DNA of 6,708 nucleotides from Gemmataceae bacterium (GCA_026418875.1 JAOAAM010000717.1:1-6708), one strand, 5' to 3'; positions 1 through 6,312 are shown, counted from the first letter of the stretch. Notes: generated from the letters alone by a model not told the origin. Made by a program: numbers and translations.

Positions 1-41
1 CTCGTGACTCTCCTCGGACGAACCCATCATCCCGGGCCCAA

Positions 42-812
42 CTATCCCGTCACTCTAGCCCGTACCTGATCCAATAAGAATGGTAACACCCCCAAGGTCA
101 TGACCAGCCAGCACACGGCAGCGCCCAGGAGGGCATGCGGCCATTGGAATTGCAGCAGCAGCCATAGCACCAAAAACCACACGACCGCATGAAACAGATT
201 GAAGCCGACATTCGCCACCAATCGGCCTCGTCGATAGCTGATGATCTTTCCTAATTGGTCCTCCATGATGAAGCGGTCCCCTCCCTCTTCAAAATAGCGG
301 ATCGGTTGCGTGATCCCGCCGGCCTGACGCGGCGCGAAGGTCTTGCCGTCGGGTGATAGTTCGGCGTTGAAGCGGCGGCGCACGGGGGGCGATGATGGGT
401 CATCGGACTTTTCTTCCACGATGATCGCCACCATCATCCCGCTTCGAGACCTGGCCCAAGGTTGCCCTCGTTCATCACGGAACTCGACACGTCCTCCCCC
501 GAGGCGGCGTTTCTCGAAAACGATTTCCTGTTCGCCCTCCTCGTTGCGGCGGACGGAGATGAAGCGGTCGAATTCCTCCGAATGCTCATGGCTGAAGCGG
601 AACAGCGTGTCGAGGGTGTTGGGTCGGCGAGCTTCGATGCCGAGCCAGACCAAGTACAGCAACGCCAAGGATCCTGCCGCGGCCGGGGCACGCCAGTACA
701 AGTCCTCGACGGTCGTTTCGTAAAAGTAGCCCTGCGCCCAAGCGGTGCCGACCCACAACAGCACCACCAGCGCCAAGGCGGTCATGGCCGTCAGCAGCAA
801 CGCGGTCAACAT
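42..812 (-). CDS. Membrane protein of unknown function, four predicted TM segments
   Basis: The 256-aa product is not a family I can name. Four hydrophobic segments are visible, at about residues 4-26, 44-60, 204-222 and 227-247. They form an N-terminal and a C-terminal pair around a charged domain of about 140 residues (62-200) that is rich in Arg and Glu. With an even number of membrane spans, both ends and the middle domain should lie on the same side. The polar, Cys-free character of the middle domain fits the cytoplasm, but this is inference. The first segment could also be read as a signal anchor. The ATG at 810-812 is preceded on the minus strand by an AGGA about nine bases upstream, and the stop is TAG at 42-44. 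The gene is divergent from the redoxin-like gene at 979 and shares its intergenic region. The long uninterrupted frame and clear TM pattern make it a real gene; its role is unknown. Confidence 0.82.
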   Translation of the reverse strand: MLTALLLTAMTALALVVLLWVGTAWAQGYFYETTVEDLYWRAPAAAGSLALLYLVWLGIEARRPNTLDTLFRFSHEHSEEFDRFISVRRNEEGEQEIVFEKRRLGGGRVEFRDERGQPWARSRSGMMVAIIVEEKSDDPSSPPVRRRFNAELSPDGKTFAPRQAGGITQPIRYFEEGGDRFIMEDQLGKIISYRRGRLVANVGFNLFHAVVWFLVLWLLLQFQWPHALLGAAVCWLVMTLGVLPFLLDQVRARVTG

Positions 813-978
813 GGAGAATCCTGACCGAATCGGTAGTTGGGGGAGTCGGCAGTTGTTGTAGAAGCCGACGGGAGAAAGGCGAACCGCTTCGACTTGCCGC
901 GTTTGGATCGGACGTTATAGTCCGGCCTGCCTCTCGCCGTGCCCACGGACGGATGGTCCGAAGGATGGCAACGCGACG
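813..978. promoter_or_regulatory. Divergent intergenic region with operator-like palindromes
   Basis: These 166 bp separate the divergent membrane-protein and redoxin-like genes and must hold promoters for both. Two inverted repeats are visible. One is an 11-bp odd palindrome, ACCGA-A-TCGGT, at 824-834, eleven bases upstream of the minus-strand start. The other is GTCGGC/GCCGAC at 845-850 and 864-869 with a 13-base spacer. On the minus strand TATAAC (complement of 914-919) resembles a -10 box but lacks a good -35 partner. It overlaps the plus-strand -10 candidate. Short palindromes are common in GC-rich DNA, so an operator role is only a suggestion. Confidence 0.4.
894..921 (+). promoter_or_regulatory. 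Candidate sigma70-type promoter for the redoxin-like gene
   Basis: TTGCCG at 894-899 (4 of 6 matches to TTGACA) is followed after 16 bp by TATAGT at 916-921 (5 of 6 matches to TATAAT). Transcription would start near 928 and leave a leader of about 50 nt before the ATG at 979. This AT-richer -10 box stands out from its GC-rich surroundings. It is a prediction from consensus only. Confidence 0.4.
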
Positions 979-2382
979 ATGACGCCATGGATGTGGTTGA
1001 TCGCCGGTTCGCTCGTGGCCGCCCCGCCCACGGCTGGTCGAATGATCCCACTGCGCGTCGAGCGGGGCCAGGAGTTCGTGTATTTTGCTAGCTACGAGCG
1101 GCGGGGCGAGAGGCCGACGGCGTATCAAACCTGCCAATTGGTCTCCCACGTCTTGATCCTGGACGTCGACGCAAGCGGCATTCAAGCAGCGTTCATGACC
1201 GAGCAGCGACTGCCTCGCGCCGCCGCAAGCGAGTCGGTGGGTTTGGTTCGTCTTGAACTGGGCCGCATCACGCCGTCGGGTCGGGTGGTCTGGGAGGCGA
1301 AAAGCCCAGGGGGCAGGCTACCCATCGACATGCCACCGACCCTGGAGTTCTACCCGTTCTTGGAATTGCCGACCGCCGAGTTGCAACCGGGCCAATCGTG
1401 GCGGATGGAGGATCCGGAGACCGGGCCGATGGAATGGCGTGCCTTGATCCTGGAGCGGCGGGAACGGGGTCGATGCCTGAAACTTCAGGGGGAGCAAGCC
1501 TCGCGGGACTGGTTGGAACCGGGGAAGTTCGTTTGGCGGCGGAAAGAGACGGTTTCGGTCTTACTGCACGAGGGCTTCGTCGATCATGCCGAGCGCGAAC
1601 TAACGTGGCGCAGCGAATCGGGCGACGTGTATTCCTCGACGACGGTGATCGACTTGTACGCACCCCCGGCTCCGATTCCAGCCGGCGAGTTTCGGGCGCG
1701 GCTGGCGGACATCCGAGCGGCCCTCCAATTTTCGTCTCGGCTCCAAGAGTTGCTGAAGCCCCGCGGCGAACCGGACTATCGCGGCTACGACGATCTTCTG
1801 CGGGCCATCGATCGTCACACCGATCAAGGCTCGCCCTACGCTGCCGCCATTCGCTCGATCCGCAGGCAAGCCCAATTGGCCCGGGCGGGGGAACGGCCTC
1901 CGGAGCCGATCGTCGTTCGGGCCGAGCCGCCATCTGAGACGATCCCAGCTTCGACTCAAGCGGCGGCCGCACCCGTCCCCGCCGTCGAGGTTGCCGATCC
2001 AACAACCGGCGTGAAGGTCTCGTTTGCGGCCTACCGTGGCCGACCAGTGGTCGTTCTGTTCGTCCGGCCGAAATCACGCTTGCTCCCGTGGGTCTTGGAA
2101 TATGCCAAGGCCGCTTCCCAAAGTTACGCTGGTAGGGTCCATGTTCTTGTCCTGATGGTCGAGGGCGATGCCGCCGATGCGGCTCGGCTTCGTGAGCAAT
2201 ATCAACTGAATTTTCCGATTTTGTCGGGCCGACGCTTGTTCGAGGCCCTCGGCGGGAAGCGGACGCCGTCGGTCTGGGTGCTTGATGAGAGCGGCCAAGT
2301 CCGCATGCAGGCACCCGGCTGGGGCGGAGAGTATCCGGACTTGATTCACAAGGAGGTGGTTGAGGCGTTGCGAAGGGAGTAA
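979..2382 (+). CDS. Exported protein with C-terminal thioredoxin-like (redoxin) domain lacking CxxC
   Basis: The product is 467 aa. Residues 1-20 form a short hydrophobic, Ala/Pro-ending segment (MTPWMWLIAGSLVAAPPTAG) that looks like a signal peptide, although it has no basic n-region. Residues 25-230 are a beta-rich domain I do not recognise. Residues 235-305 are mostly helical, and 306-335 is a Pro/Ala-rich linker. Residues 336-467 read as a thioredoxin/AhpC-TSA fold: a GRPVVVLFV strand (354-362), the helix after it, a second VHVLVLMV strand (387-394), a TPSVWVLDESGQV segment with the likely cis-Pro at 430, and a C-terminal helix. Where redoxins carry WCxxC, this protein has RPKSRL (363-368). 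Its only cysteines are C52 and C166, outside the domain. It therefore probably cannot do thiol-disulfide exchange and may bind or scaffold instead. The ATG at 979 has a weak AAGGA at 961-965. The gene appears to be monocistronic. Confidence 0.85.
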   Translation: MTPWMWLIAGSLVAAPPTAGRMIPLRVERGQEFVYFASYERRGERPTAYQTCQLVSHVLILDVDASGIQAAFMTEQRLPRAAASESVGLVRLELGRITPSGRVVWEAKSPGGRLPIDMPPTLEFYPFLELPTAELQPGQSWRMEDPETGPMEWRALILERRERGRCLKLQGEQASRDWLEPGKFVWRRKETVSVLLHEGFVDHAERELTWRSESGDVYSSTTVIDLYAPPAPIPAGEFRARLADIRAALQFSSRLQELLKPRGEPDYRGYDDLLRAIDRHTDQGSPYAAAIRSIRRQAQLARAGERPPEPIVVRAEPPSETIPASTQAAAAPVPAVEVADPTTGVKVSFAAYRGRPVVVLFVRPKSRLLPWVLEYAKAASQSYAGRVHVLVLMVEGDAADAARLREQYQLNFPILSGRRLFEALGGKRTPSVWVLDESGQVRMQAPGWGGEYPDLIHKEVVEALRRE

Positions 2383-2553
2383 GCCGGGGGGGGTGATGGG
2401 TCGATTCTTCCGCTTCAACCGGCACAAACGGAGGGGCGCTCAGCGAATCGGGTCGTCCCGGGCGTGATGGACCGTTGCTCGGCGATTGGGTCCGGCGATA
2501 GTATCGATACGGAGAAGGAATCGCCGCCGATTTCGCCGTGGGAGCGACGGCCC
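2383..2553 (+). promoter_or_regulatory. Intergenic region upstream of the lipoprotein operon, with palindrome and direct repeats
   Basis: These 171 bp lie between the redoxin-like gene and the two-gene operon. They begin with a run of eight G (2386-2393) just after the stop codon. A direct repeat CGGCGAT occurs at 2480-2486 and 2493-2499. The second copy pairs with ATCGCCG at 2520-2526, and between these arms sits the perfect 10-bp palindrome GTATCGATAC (2501-2510). A weak promoter could be TTGCTC (2475-2480) with TAGTAT (2499-2504) at an 18-bp spacing, which would place the palindrome over the -10 and start site. That arrangement would suit a repressor site, but this is inference. I see no U-tract terminator for the upstream gene. 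Confidence 0.35.
2540..2544 (+). promoter_or_regulatory. Ribosome binding site deciding the start at 2554
   Basis: GGGAG ends nine bases before the ATG at 2554. The earlier in-frame GTG (2464) and ATG (2467) have no recognisable Shine-Dalgarno sequence. They would add about 30 residues of polar, low-complexity sequence. The site therefore favours the shorter 162-aa product. Confidence 0.6.
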
Positions 2554-3042
2554 ATGATCGCCACGTATCCGATCCAGGCTCATACCCGGACCTGTGCCGC
2601 CACGGGCAAACCACTGCAACCCGGTGAAAAGGTCCACAGTGCCCTGGTCGATCAAGACGGTCATCTGATCCGCAAGGACTTTCGGATCGACGCCTGGACT
2701 GGCCCGCCGCCGGGGTGTGTGGCGCACTGGGTCAGCCGCGTCCCCGAACTTCCGCAAAAACGTCGATTGACTTTTGACGACGATTTGTTGATGGAGTGCT
2801 TTGAGCGACTGGCGGACGAGGTCGAACCCCAAAAGCTTCAGTTCCGCTATGTGCTAGCGCTGTGGCTATTGCGACGTCGGCGGTTGAAGTTCGATGACGT
2901 GCGGACCGAGCAGGGAGAGACCCGGCTCATCGTCTCCTGCCCCAAGTCCCGCGTCACCTTCGAAGTGATGGATCCCCAATTGTCCGAAGACGACATTCAA
3001 CGCGTCCAGGACGAGGTGATTCGTGTGTTTGGTGGTGAATAG
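2554..3042 (+). CDS. Conserved small protein with CxxTG...PGE motif, partner of the downstream lipoprotein
   Basis: The product is 162 aa from the preferred ATG. There is no signal peptide or TM segment, so it is probably cytoplasmic. Near the N-terminus is a CAATGKPLQPGE motif (14-25), reminiscent of treble-clef or zinc-ribbon knuckles. It is followed by an RKDF...AWTGPPPG stretch (40-54) ending just before C55. The middle (75-115) is helical and basic (FRYVLALWLLRRRRLKF), and the C-terminus carries FEVMDPQLSEDD and a final amphipathic helix. Cysteines are at 14, 55, 82 and 129. A four-Cys metal site is conceivable, but the spacing is not classical. From memory, proteins of this pattern recur in planctomycetes as hypotheticals. 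The stop lies 10 nt before the lipoprotein start, so the two are almost certainly cotranscribed. I cannot assign a biochemical role. Confidence 0.85.
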   Translation: MIATYPIQAHTRTCAATGKPLQPGEKVHSALVDQDGHLIRKDFRIDAWTGPPPGCVAHWVSRVPELPQKRRLTFDDDLLMECFERLADEVEPQKLQFRYVLALWLLRRRRLKFDDVRTEQGETRLIVSCPKSRVTFEVMDPQLSEDDIQRVQDEVIRVFGGE

Positions 3043-3052
3043 AGAACGGGCC

Positions 3053-4024
3053 ATGACCACTTCCCGGCAGATCCGTTGGGCGCTCGGCCTTGCCGGTTGC
3101 CTCTTGCTTCAAGGCAGCGGCTGCCAGTGGTTCCGCAATAACATCCTTAACCCCGGTGATAAATCCACCGCCCTGAACGAGCGGCCCACCAAGGAAAGCC
3201 TCGCCGCCTACCTGAACCGCGAGTCGGCCCGCATCCAGTCCTTGCAGGTCAACAACCTGGCGATGGAGGCCAGCTTGGGCATGGGTTTGCGCTCCATCGG
3301 CCTGAATGGCACCTTGCAAGCGCAAAAGCCCCGCAATTTCCGCTTGGAGGGATACATCCCGGGCGCTCGGTCCGATGTCGTGGATGTCGGGTCCAATGAC
3401 CGCGAATTCTGGTTCTGGGTGGGTGATGGTGGCCGTGGCGGCGAGACCCCGGCGCTGTATCACTGCTCCCATACAGATCTCCCCAAGGCGGTGTTGCCGC
3501 TGCCCATCTATCCCGAGTGGATCATGGAAGCACTCGGCATGGGGAGCGTCGATCCGCAAGCCGATCTCCGCATCGAATATGCCCGGGATGGTAAGACGTT
3601 CGATCTGATCGAGGCCACCCGCTCGCCTCAAGGGAAGCCAGTCTACAAAGTGACGACGTTCAATGCACGCACGGTCAGCGGGACCGAGCCGCAGGTCCGC
3701 TCTCGGAAATTGCTCGATGCCAACATGCGGTTGATCTGCCAAGCGGATATTGAGGAGATGCAGCAGACGCCCTCCGGCGTCGTCGTGCCGCGGCGCGTCA
3801 CCCTGTTCTATCCCGGCGAGCGGAAACTGGATCAACTCACGTTGAAGTTGGTCATGGATACCGTGGCGGTCAACCTCCCCGTGGACCCCGCGATGGCGAG
3901 CATCTGGTTCACTCGCCCGCAAAAACCCGGGGTGCTGGCGCTCGACTTGGCGAAGCTCCAGCCGGCCAATACGACATTCCGCAATCCGCCTCCAACTCCA
4001 ACGATCCGGGGCCGCAGCCGGTGA
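3053..4024 (+). CDS. Putative lipoprotein, possible LolA/LolB-like fold
   Basis: The product is 323 aa. The N-terminus has a basic n-region (TTSRQIR), a hydrophobic core and two candidate lipidation cysteines. LAGC at residues 13-16 is an ideal lipobox but leaves a very short core. GSGC ends at residue 24, has a normal core length and a poor -3 residue. The mature part starts with an Asn-rich stretch, then a helix (46-66). Alternating strands follow that resemble the half-barrel of LolA/LolB-type carriers, including NFRLEGYIPG (95-104) and VDVGSNDREFWFWV (110-123). Later come PEWIMEALGM (154-163), LLDANMRLICQADIEE (220-235) and a Pro-rich tail. An envelope role in lipid or lipoprotein handling is inference from fold resemblance. 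I chose the ATG at 3053, with AGAGAA at 3041-3046 as a weak ribosome site. A GTG at 3023 would overlap the upstream gene and add ten residues. It is the second gene of the operon with the CxxTG protein. Confidence 0.82.
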   Translation: MTTSRQIRWALGLAGCLLLQGSGCQWFRNNILNPGDKSTALNERPTKESLAAYLNRESARIQSLQVNNLAMEASLGMGLRSIGLNGTLQAQKPRNFRLEGYIPGARSDVVDVGSNDREFWFWVGDGGRGGETPALYHCSHTDLPKAVLPLPIYPEWIMEALGMGSVDPQADLRIEYARDGKTFDLIEATRSPQGKPVYKVTTFNARTVSGTEPQVRSRKLLDANMRLICQADIEEMQQTPSGVVVPRRVTLFYPGERKLDQLTLKLVMDTVAVNLPVDPAMASIWFTRPQKPGVLALDLAKLQPANTTFRNPPPTPTIRGRSR

Positions 4025-4071
4025 ATTCAATCCAGTGACCGCCAGGTGCGGGGTAAAATCGGCAGTCCGCA

Positions 4072-4103
4072 GCCGCTTAGCCGCTTAGCCGCTTAGCCGC
4101 TTA
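4072..4103. repeat. Tandem octamer repeat, four perfect copies of GCCGCTTA
   Basis: Four exact head-to-tail copies of GCCGCTTA occupy 4072-4079, 4080-4087, 4088-4095 and 4096-4103, with the next G (4104) matching. It lies 47 bp past the lipoprotein stop and 79 bp before the end of leuD, between convergent genes. Each unit carries TAG on the plus strand (across the unit junction) and TAA on the minus strand. Because the period of 8 is not a multiple of 3, the array puts stop codons in all six frames. The unit is not self-complementary, so it does not form a hairpin. Confidence 0.9.
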
Positions 4104-4156
4104 GACGAATCCACTGCCTTCGGCCGCGAATTTCACTGAGTTGGCCGCATCGCCCG

Positions 4157-4173
4157 AGCCGAGACCCTCGGCT
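4157..4173. terminator. Small perfect hairpin between convergent genes, weak terminator candidate
   Basis: AGCCGAG (4157-4163) and CTCGGCT (4167-4173) form a perfect 7-bp stem with a 3-base loop, ten bases beyond the leuD stop codon on the minus strand. No U-tract follows on either strand, so it does not meet the usual criteria for intrinsic termination. It could act as a 3' stabiliser or a bidirectional pause site. A three-base loop is at the lower size limit. Confidence 0.35.
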
Positions 4174-4182
4174 GCCGTCCGC

Positions 4183-4752
4183 TCAACTCCGCCGTAGCAT
4201 ACCCACCTTCTCGGCGTAGGGGAACAAGCCGCCCGCCGCGATAATCGGTGCCACTTCGCCGAGCGGTTTCAAGTCCCAGGTCTCGTTTGTTGTCAGGTTG
4301 ATGAGTCGAGCCGCCTGGACGTCGATCCGCAACTGATCGCCGGTGCAAATCTGTTCGCACAACCGGTCGCCCGTTTCAAACGGAATCAGATACCCGCCAT
4401 TCACCGCATTACGGAAGAAAATGCGGGCATAGAACTCGGCAACGACGGCCTCCACCCCGGCGGCGGCCAAGGCGATCGGTGCATGTTCCCGCGACGAGCC
4501 GCAGCCGAAGTTTCGCCCCGCGACGACGATCCGGTACGGCGAATGGAACTCGTCGCTGCCGTCGTGGAACGGGATATGTCCCTTGGGCAAGCCCCCTTGC
4601 GCCACCGGGACGCCGCTGAGGGCATACTTGCCGAACATCCGGTATTCATCGGGGATCGCCGGGTTCAGCGTCAGGTATTGGGCCGGGATGATCTGATCCG
4701 TGTCGATGTTGTCGCCCAATACGTATGCTTTCCCCTCGATGATCTCGCGCAT
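4183..4752 (-). CDS. leuD: 3-isopropylmalate dehydratase small subunit
   Basis: LeuD pairs with the Fe-S large subunit LeuC to isomerise 2-isopropylmalate to 3-isopropylmalate in cytoplasmic leucine biosynthesis. The 189-aa product shows the aconitase swivel-domain signatures. These are GDNIDTDQIIPAQYLT (13-28), GRNFGCGSSREHAPIAL (79-95) with the substrate-contacting SSRE segment, and FFRNAVNGGYLIP (112-124). The short length and the YLTLNP...PDEY loop (26-37) resemble the archaeal/plant/cyanobacterial type rather than the roughly 200-aa enterobacterial LeuD. This loop is where substrate preference is set in the family, so homoaconitase or another dehydratase small subunit cannot be excluded, but LeuD is most likely. 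The ATG at 4750-4752 has only weak purine-rich upstream sequence (GAGA, GGTAAG). No leuC is adjacent. The gene follows the dehydrogenase gene on the same strand after 105 bp containing a strong hairpin. Confidence 0.93.
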   Translation of the reverse strand: MREIIEGKAYVLGDNIDTDQIIPAQYLTLNPAIPDEYRMFGKYALSGVPVAQGGLPKGHIPFHDGSDEFHSPYRIVVAGRNFGCGSSREHAPIALAAAGVEAVVAEFYARIFFRNAVNGGYLIPFETGDRLCEQICTGDQLRIDVQAARLINLTTNETWDLKPLGEVAPIIAAGGLFPYAEKVGMLRRS

Positions 4753-4787
4753 CTTACCAATTCTCGTTGGGTCATTGAATCGTGGAA

Positions 4788-4843
4788 TCGAGGCACCGCG
4801 TGGCGGGCGGGGTTGTCCTTCGCCCTGCCCTTGGGTGCCTCGA
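4788..4843 (-). promoter_or_regulatory. Two-part hairpin between the dehydrogenase gene and leuD
   Basis: A perfect 10-bp inverted repeat, TCGAGGCACC (4788-4797) and GGTGCCTCGA (4834-4843), encloses a second stem. That stem pairs GGGCGGGG (4805-4812) with CCCTGCCC (4823-4830), eight pairs including one wobble pair, with a 10-base loop. On the minus strand it begins 14 bases after the dehydrogenase stop and ends 35 bases before the leuD ATG. There is no U-tract, only TTCC. It may be a terminator-like or mRNA-end structure for the dehydrogenase gene, or a leader element for leuD. I found no leucine-rich leader peptide next to it. Confidence 0.5.
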
Positions 4844-4857
4844 GACTGGAGCTTCGC

Positions 4858-6045
4858 TCAACGACGGCAAGCAGGATGTTTCAGCGAGACCCACGCGCCA
4901 CCCTGCCGGCTGCTCTCGACGCATTTTTCGATGAAGTTCATACCGTCGACGCCATCGTAGACGTTGGGGTAGACGGTATCCCGGGTCTCAAACTTCTCGC
5001 CAGCGGCCCGACGGCACATCGCTTCGTAGGCCGCTGTGTAGATGTTGGCGAACGCTTCCAGATAGCCCTCCGGATGCCCCGAGGGAATGCGGGTCGCCTT
5101 GGCCGCCGCCTCGGACAGGTAGGGACCGCCGGCACGGGTGTAAACCTTGTGCGGTTCGCCGTTCTTCCGCACGAACATCTTGTTCGGTTCTTCCTGATGC
5201 CACTCCAGAGATGCTTTGGTTCCGTCGATCTCGATGAAGATGTCATTCTCACGTCCATGCGAGATTTGCGAGGCCGTGACGGTTCCCAAGGCACCATTTT
5301 CAAAGCGGATCATGGCTGTCCCATAGTCGTCCAATTGCCGGCCCGGCTCGAAAATCTTCAGTTGGCAACACACTTGGTCCGGGATCAGGCCGGTGATGTA
5401 GCGGCTGAGGTTGTAGGCGTGCGTCCCGATGTCGCCGAAGCACCCCGCGGCACCCGATTGTTTCGGGTCGGTGCGCCAACTGGCTTGCTTCTGTCCGCCG
5501 GTCTCCAGTCGGCTTCGCAGCCAACCCTGAATGTAGAACGCACGGATCGCCTGAATCTCGCCCAACTCGCCGGAAAGCACCATCTCCCGCGCCTGGCGCA
5601 CCAGCGGATGCCCGGTGTAATTGTGCGTCAGGGCGAAGACCACCCTGGTTCGCTCGACGAGACCGACGAGTTCCTCCGCCTGTTTCAAGGTGAAGGTCAT
5701 CGGTTTATCGCACATCACGTTGAAACCGGCCTCGATGAACGCCTTGGCGATGTCGAAATGCGTGTGGTTGGGCGTGGCGATGGAGACGAAGTCGATTTTG
5801 TCGTCGCGTCGAGACTCGGCGGCGACCATCTCTTGGTACGACCCATAGGCACGCTCTGGCGGGATGTCGTAATCGGGTGCCGAGGCCTTGGAGCGAGCCG
5901 GGTCGCTGGATAAAGCTCCGGCCACGAGGACGGCCTTGTTGTCCATGACTGCCGCCGTGGCATGCACCCGGCCGATGAACGCGCCCTGCCCGCCGCCGAT
6001 CAGTCCCATGCGCAGTTTGCGATTGAGAGGGGGATTGGTCGCCAT
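4858..6045 (-). CDS. Gfo/Idh/MocA family NAD(P)-dependent oxidoreductase
   Basis: Members oxidise or reduce sugars, polyols or similar compounds with NAD(P) in the cytoplasm; the substrate of this 395-aa protein is not evident. The N-terminal Rossmann domain has a glycine motif, [12 protein letters not shown] (14-25), a VAGALSSDP segment (41-49), TPNHTH (91-96) and the family's EKP motif as CDKP (112-115), with K114 the likely catalytic lysine. The C-terminal alpha/beta domain carries [10 protein letters not shown] (204-213), with D205 and H209 matching the catalytic Asp/His pair. After it come [11 protein letters not shown] (184-194) and [15 protein letters not shown] (322-336), typical of one subgroup recalled for this family. 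There is no Tat signal, unlike many planctomycete paralogues. The ATG at 6043-6045 has GGAG nine bases upstream. It is read toward leuD; whether they share a transcript is uncertain because of the hairpin between them. Confidence 0.93.
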   Translation of the reverse strand: MATNPPLNRKLRMGLIGGGQGAFIGRVHATAAVMDNKAVLVAGALSSDPARSKASAPDYDIPPERAYGSYQEMVAAESRRDDKIDFVSIATPNHTHFDIAKAFIEAGFNVMCDKPMTFTLKQAEELVGLVERTRVVFALTHNYTGHPLVRQAREMVLSGELGEIQAIRAFYIQGWLRSRLETGGQKQASWRTDPKQSGAAGCFGDIGTHAYNLSRYITGLIPDQVCCQLKIFEPGRQLDDYGTAMIRFENGALGTVTASQISHGRENDIFIEIDGTKASLEWHQEEPNKMFVRKNGEPHKVYTRAGGPYLSEAAAKATRIPSGHPEGYLEAFANIYTAAYEAMCRRAAGEKFETRDTVYPNVYDGVDGMNFIEKCVESSRQGGAWVSLKHPACRR

Positions 6046-6312
6046 CGATGAGGCTCCGCAAATGATGGTGGAAACTTCGACGATGTAATGCCGACAAGAT
6101 ACCGCTTGAGTCGCCGGTCTTCCAGAGGCGCGTCAGCTCAGCCCGCGACCCTTGCCGGCAAAACAGGCCAATCCGTTGGAGTTGGCCCGACACTCGCTGG
6201 GGCCGGTCAACCCGTGAACTTGGGAGTATTTCCAATCCAGCCCGCGTCGGGTATCATGCGACCAAGTGCGAATGACGGCACCCTGACAAATCCTCCTTGG
6301 GAGAATCACGCC
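6046..6312. promoter_or_regulatory. Divergent intergenic region between the dehydrogenase and ACT-domain genes
   Basis: This 267-bp region must carry promoters in both directions. For the plus strand, TTTCCA (6229-6234) and TATCAT (6252-6257), spaced 17 bp, match 4 of 6 and 5 of 6 consensus bases and would give a leader of about 50 nt. GGGAG at 6299-6303 is a good ribosome site nine bases before the ATG at 6313. For the minus strand I see no convincing -35/-10 pair. No RNA gene or riboswitch was recognised, and the small frames here lack protein-like features. Confidence 0.35.

Noticed and set aside
586..1185. A 199-codon minus-strand frame spanning the divergent intergenic region
   Set aside because: It runs out of frame through the membrane-protein gene and the start of the redoxin-like gene, with no protein-like features.
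2386..2393. Run of eight G as a possible phase-variation tract
   Set aside because: It lies three bases past a stop codon and before any plausible promoter, so slippage would not alter a reading frame.
2464..2553. N-terminal extension of the CxxTG protein from GTG 2464 or ATG 2467
   Set aside because: No ribosome site precedes these starts, the extension is polar and low-complexity, and GGGAG at 2540-2544 serves the ATG at 2554.
1268..2614. A 448-codon open frame on the minus strand, antisense to the redoxin-like gene
   Set aside because: The translation is dominated by Arg, Pro and Ser with no domain features, typical of a shadow frame. The plus-strand gene has a signal peptide and a recognisable fold.
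2954..4030. A 358-codon open frame on the minus strand, antisense to the lipoprotein gene
   Set aside because: It has no ribosome site or motif, and its amino-acid composition mirrors the opposite strand. The plus-strand lipoprotein is operonic and has a signal sequence.
4072..4103. Octamer array as a CRISPR or iteron origin
   Set aside because: There are no spacers and the unit is only 8 bp. There is no nearby replication gene or AT-rich stretch.
4483..5913. A 476-codon open frame on the plus strand, antisense to the dehydrogenase and leuD genes
   Set aside because: It overlaps two well-supported genes with intact family motifs on the other strand. Its translation has no recognisable domain. 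Long antisense frames are expected in GC-rich coding DNA.
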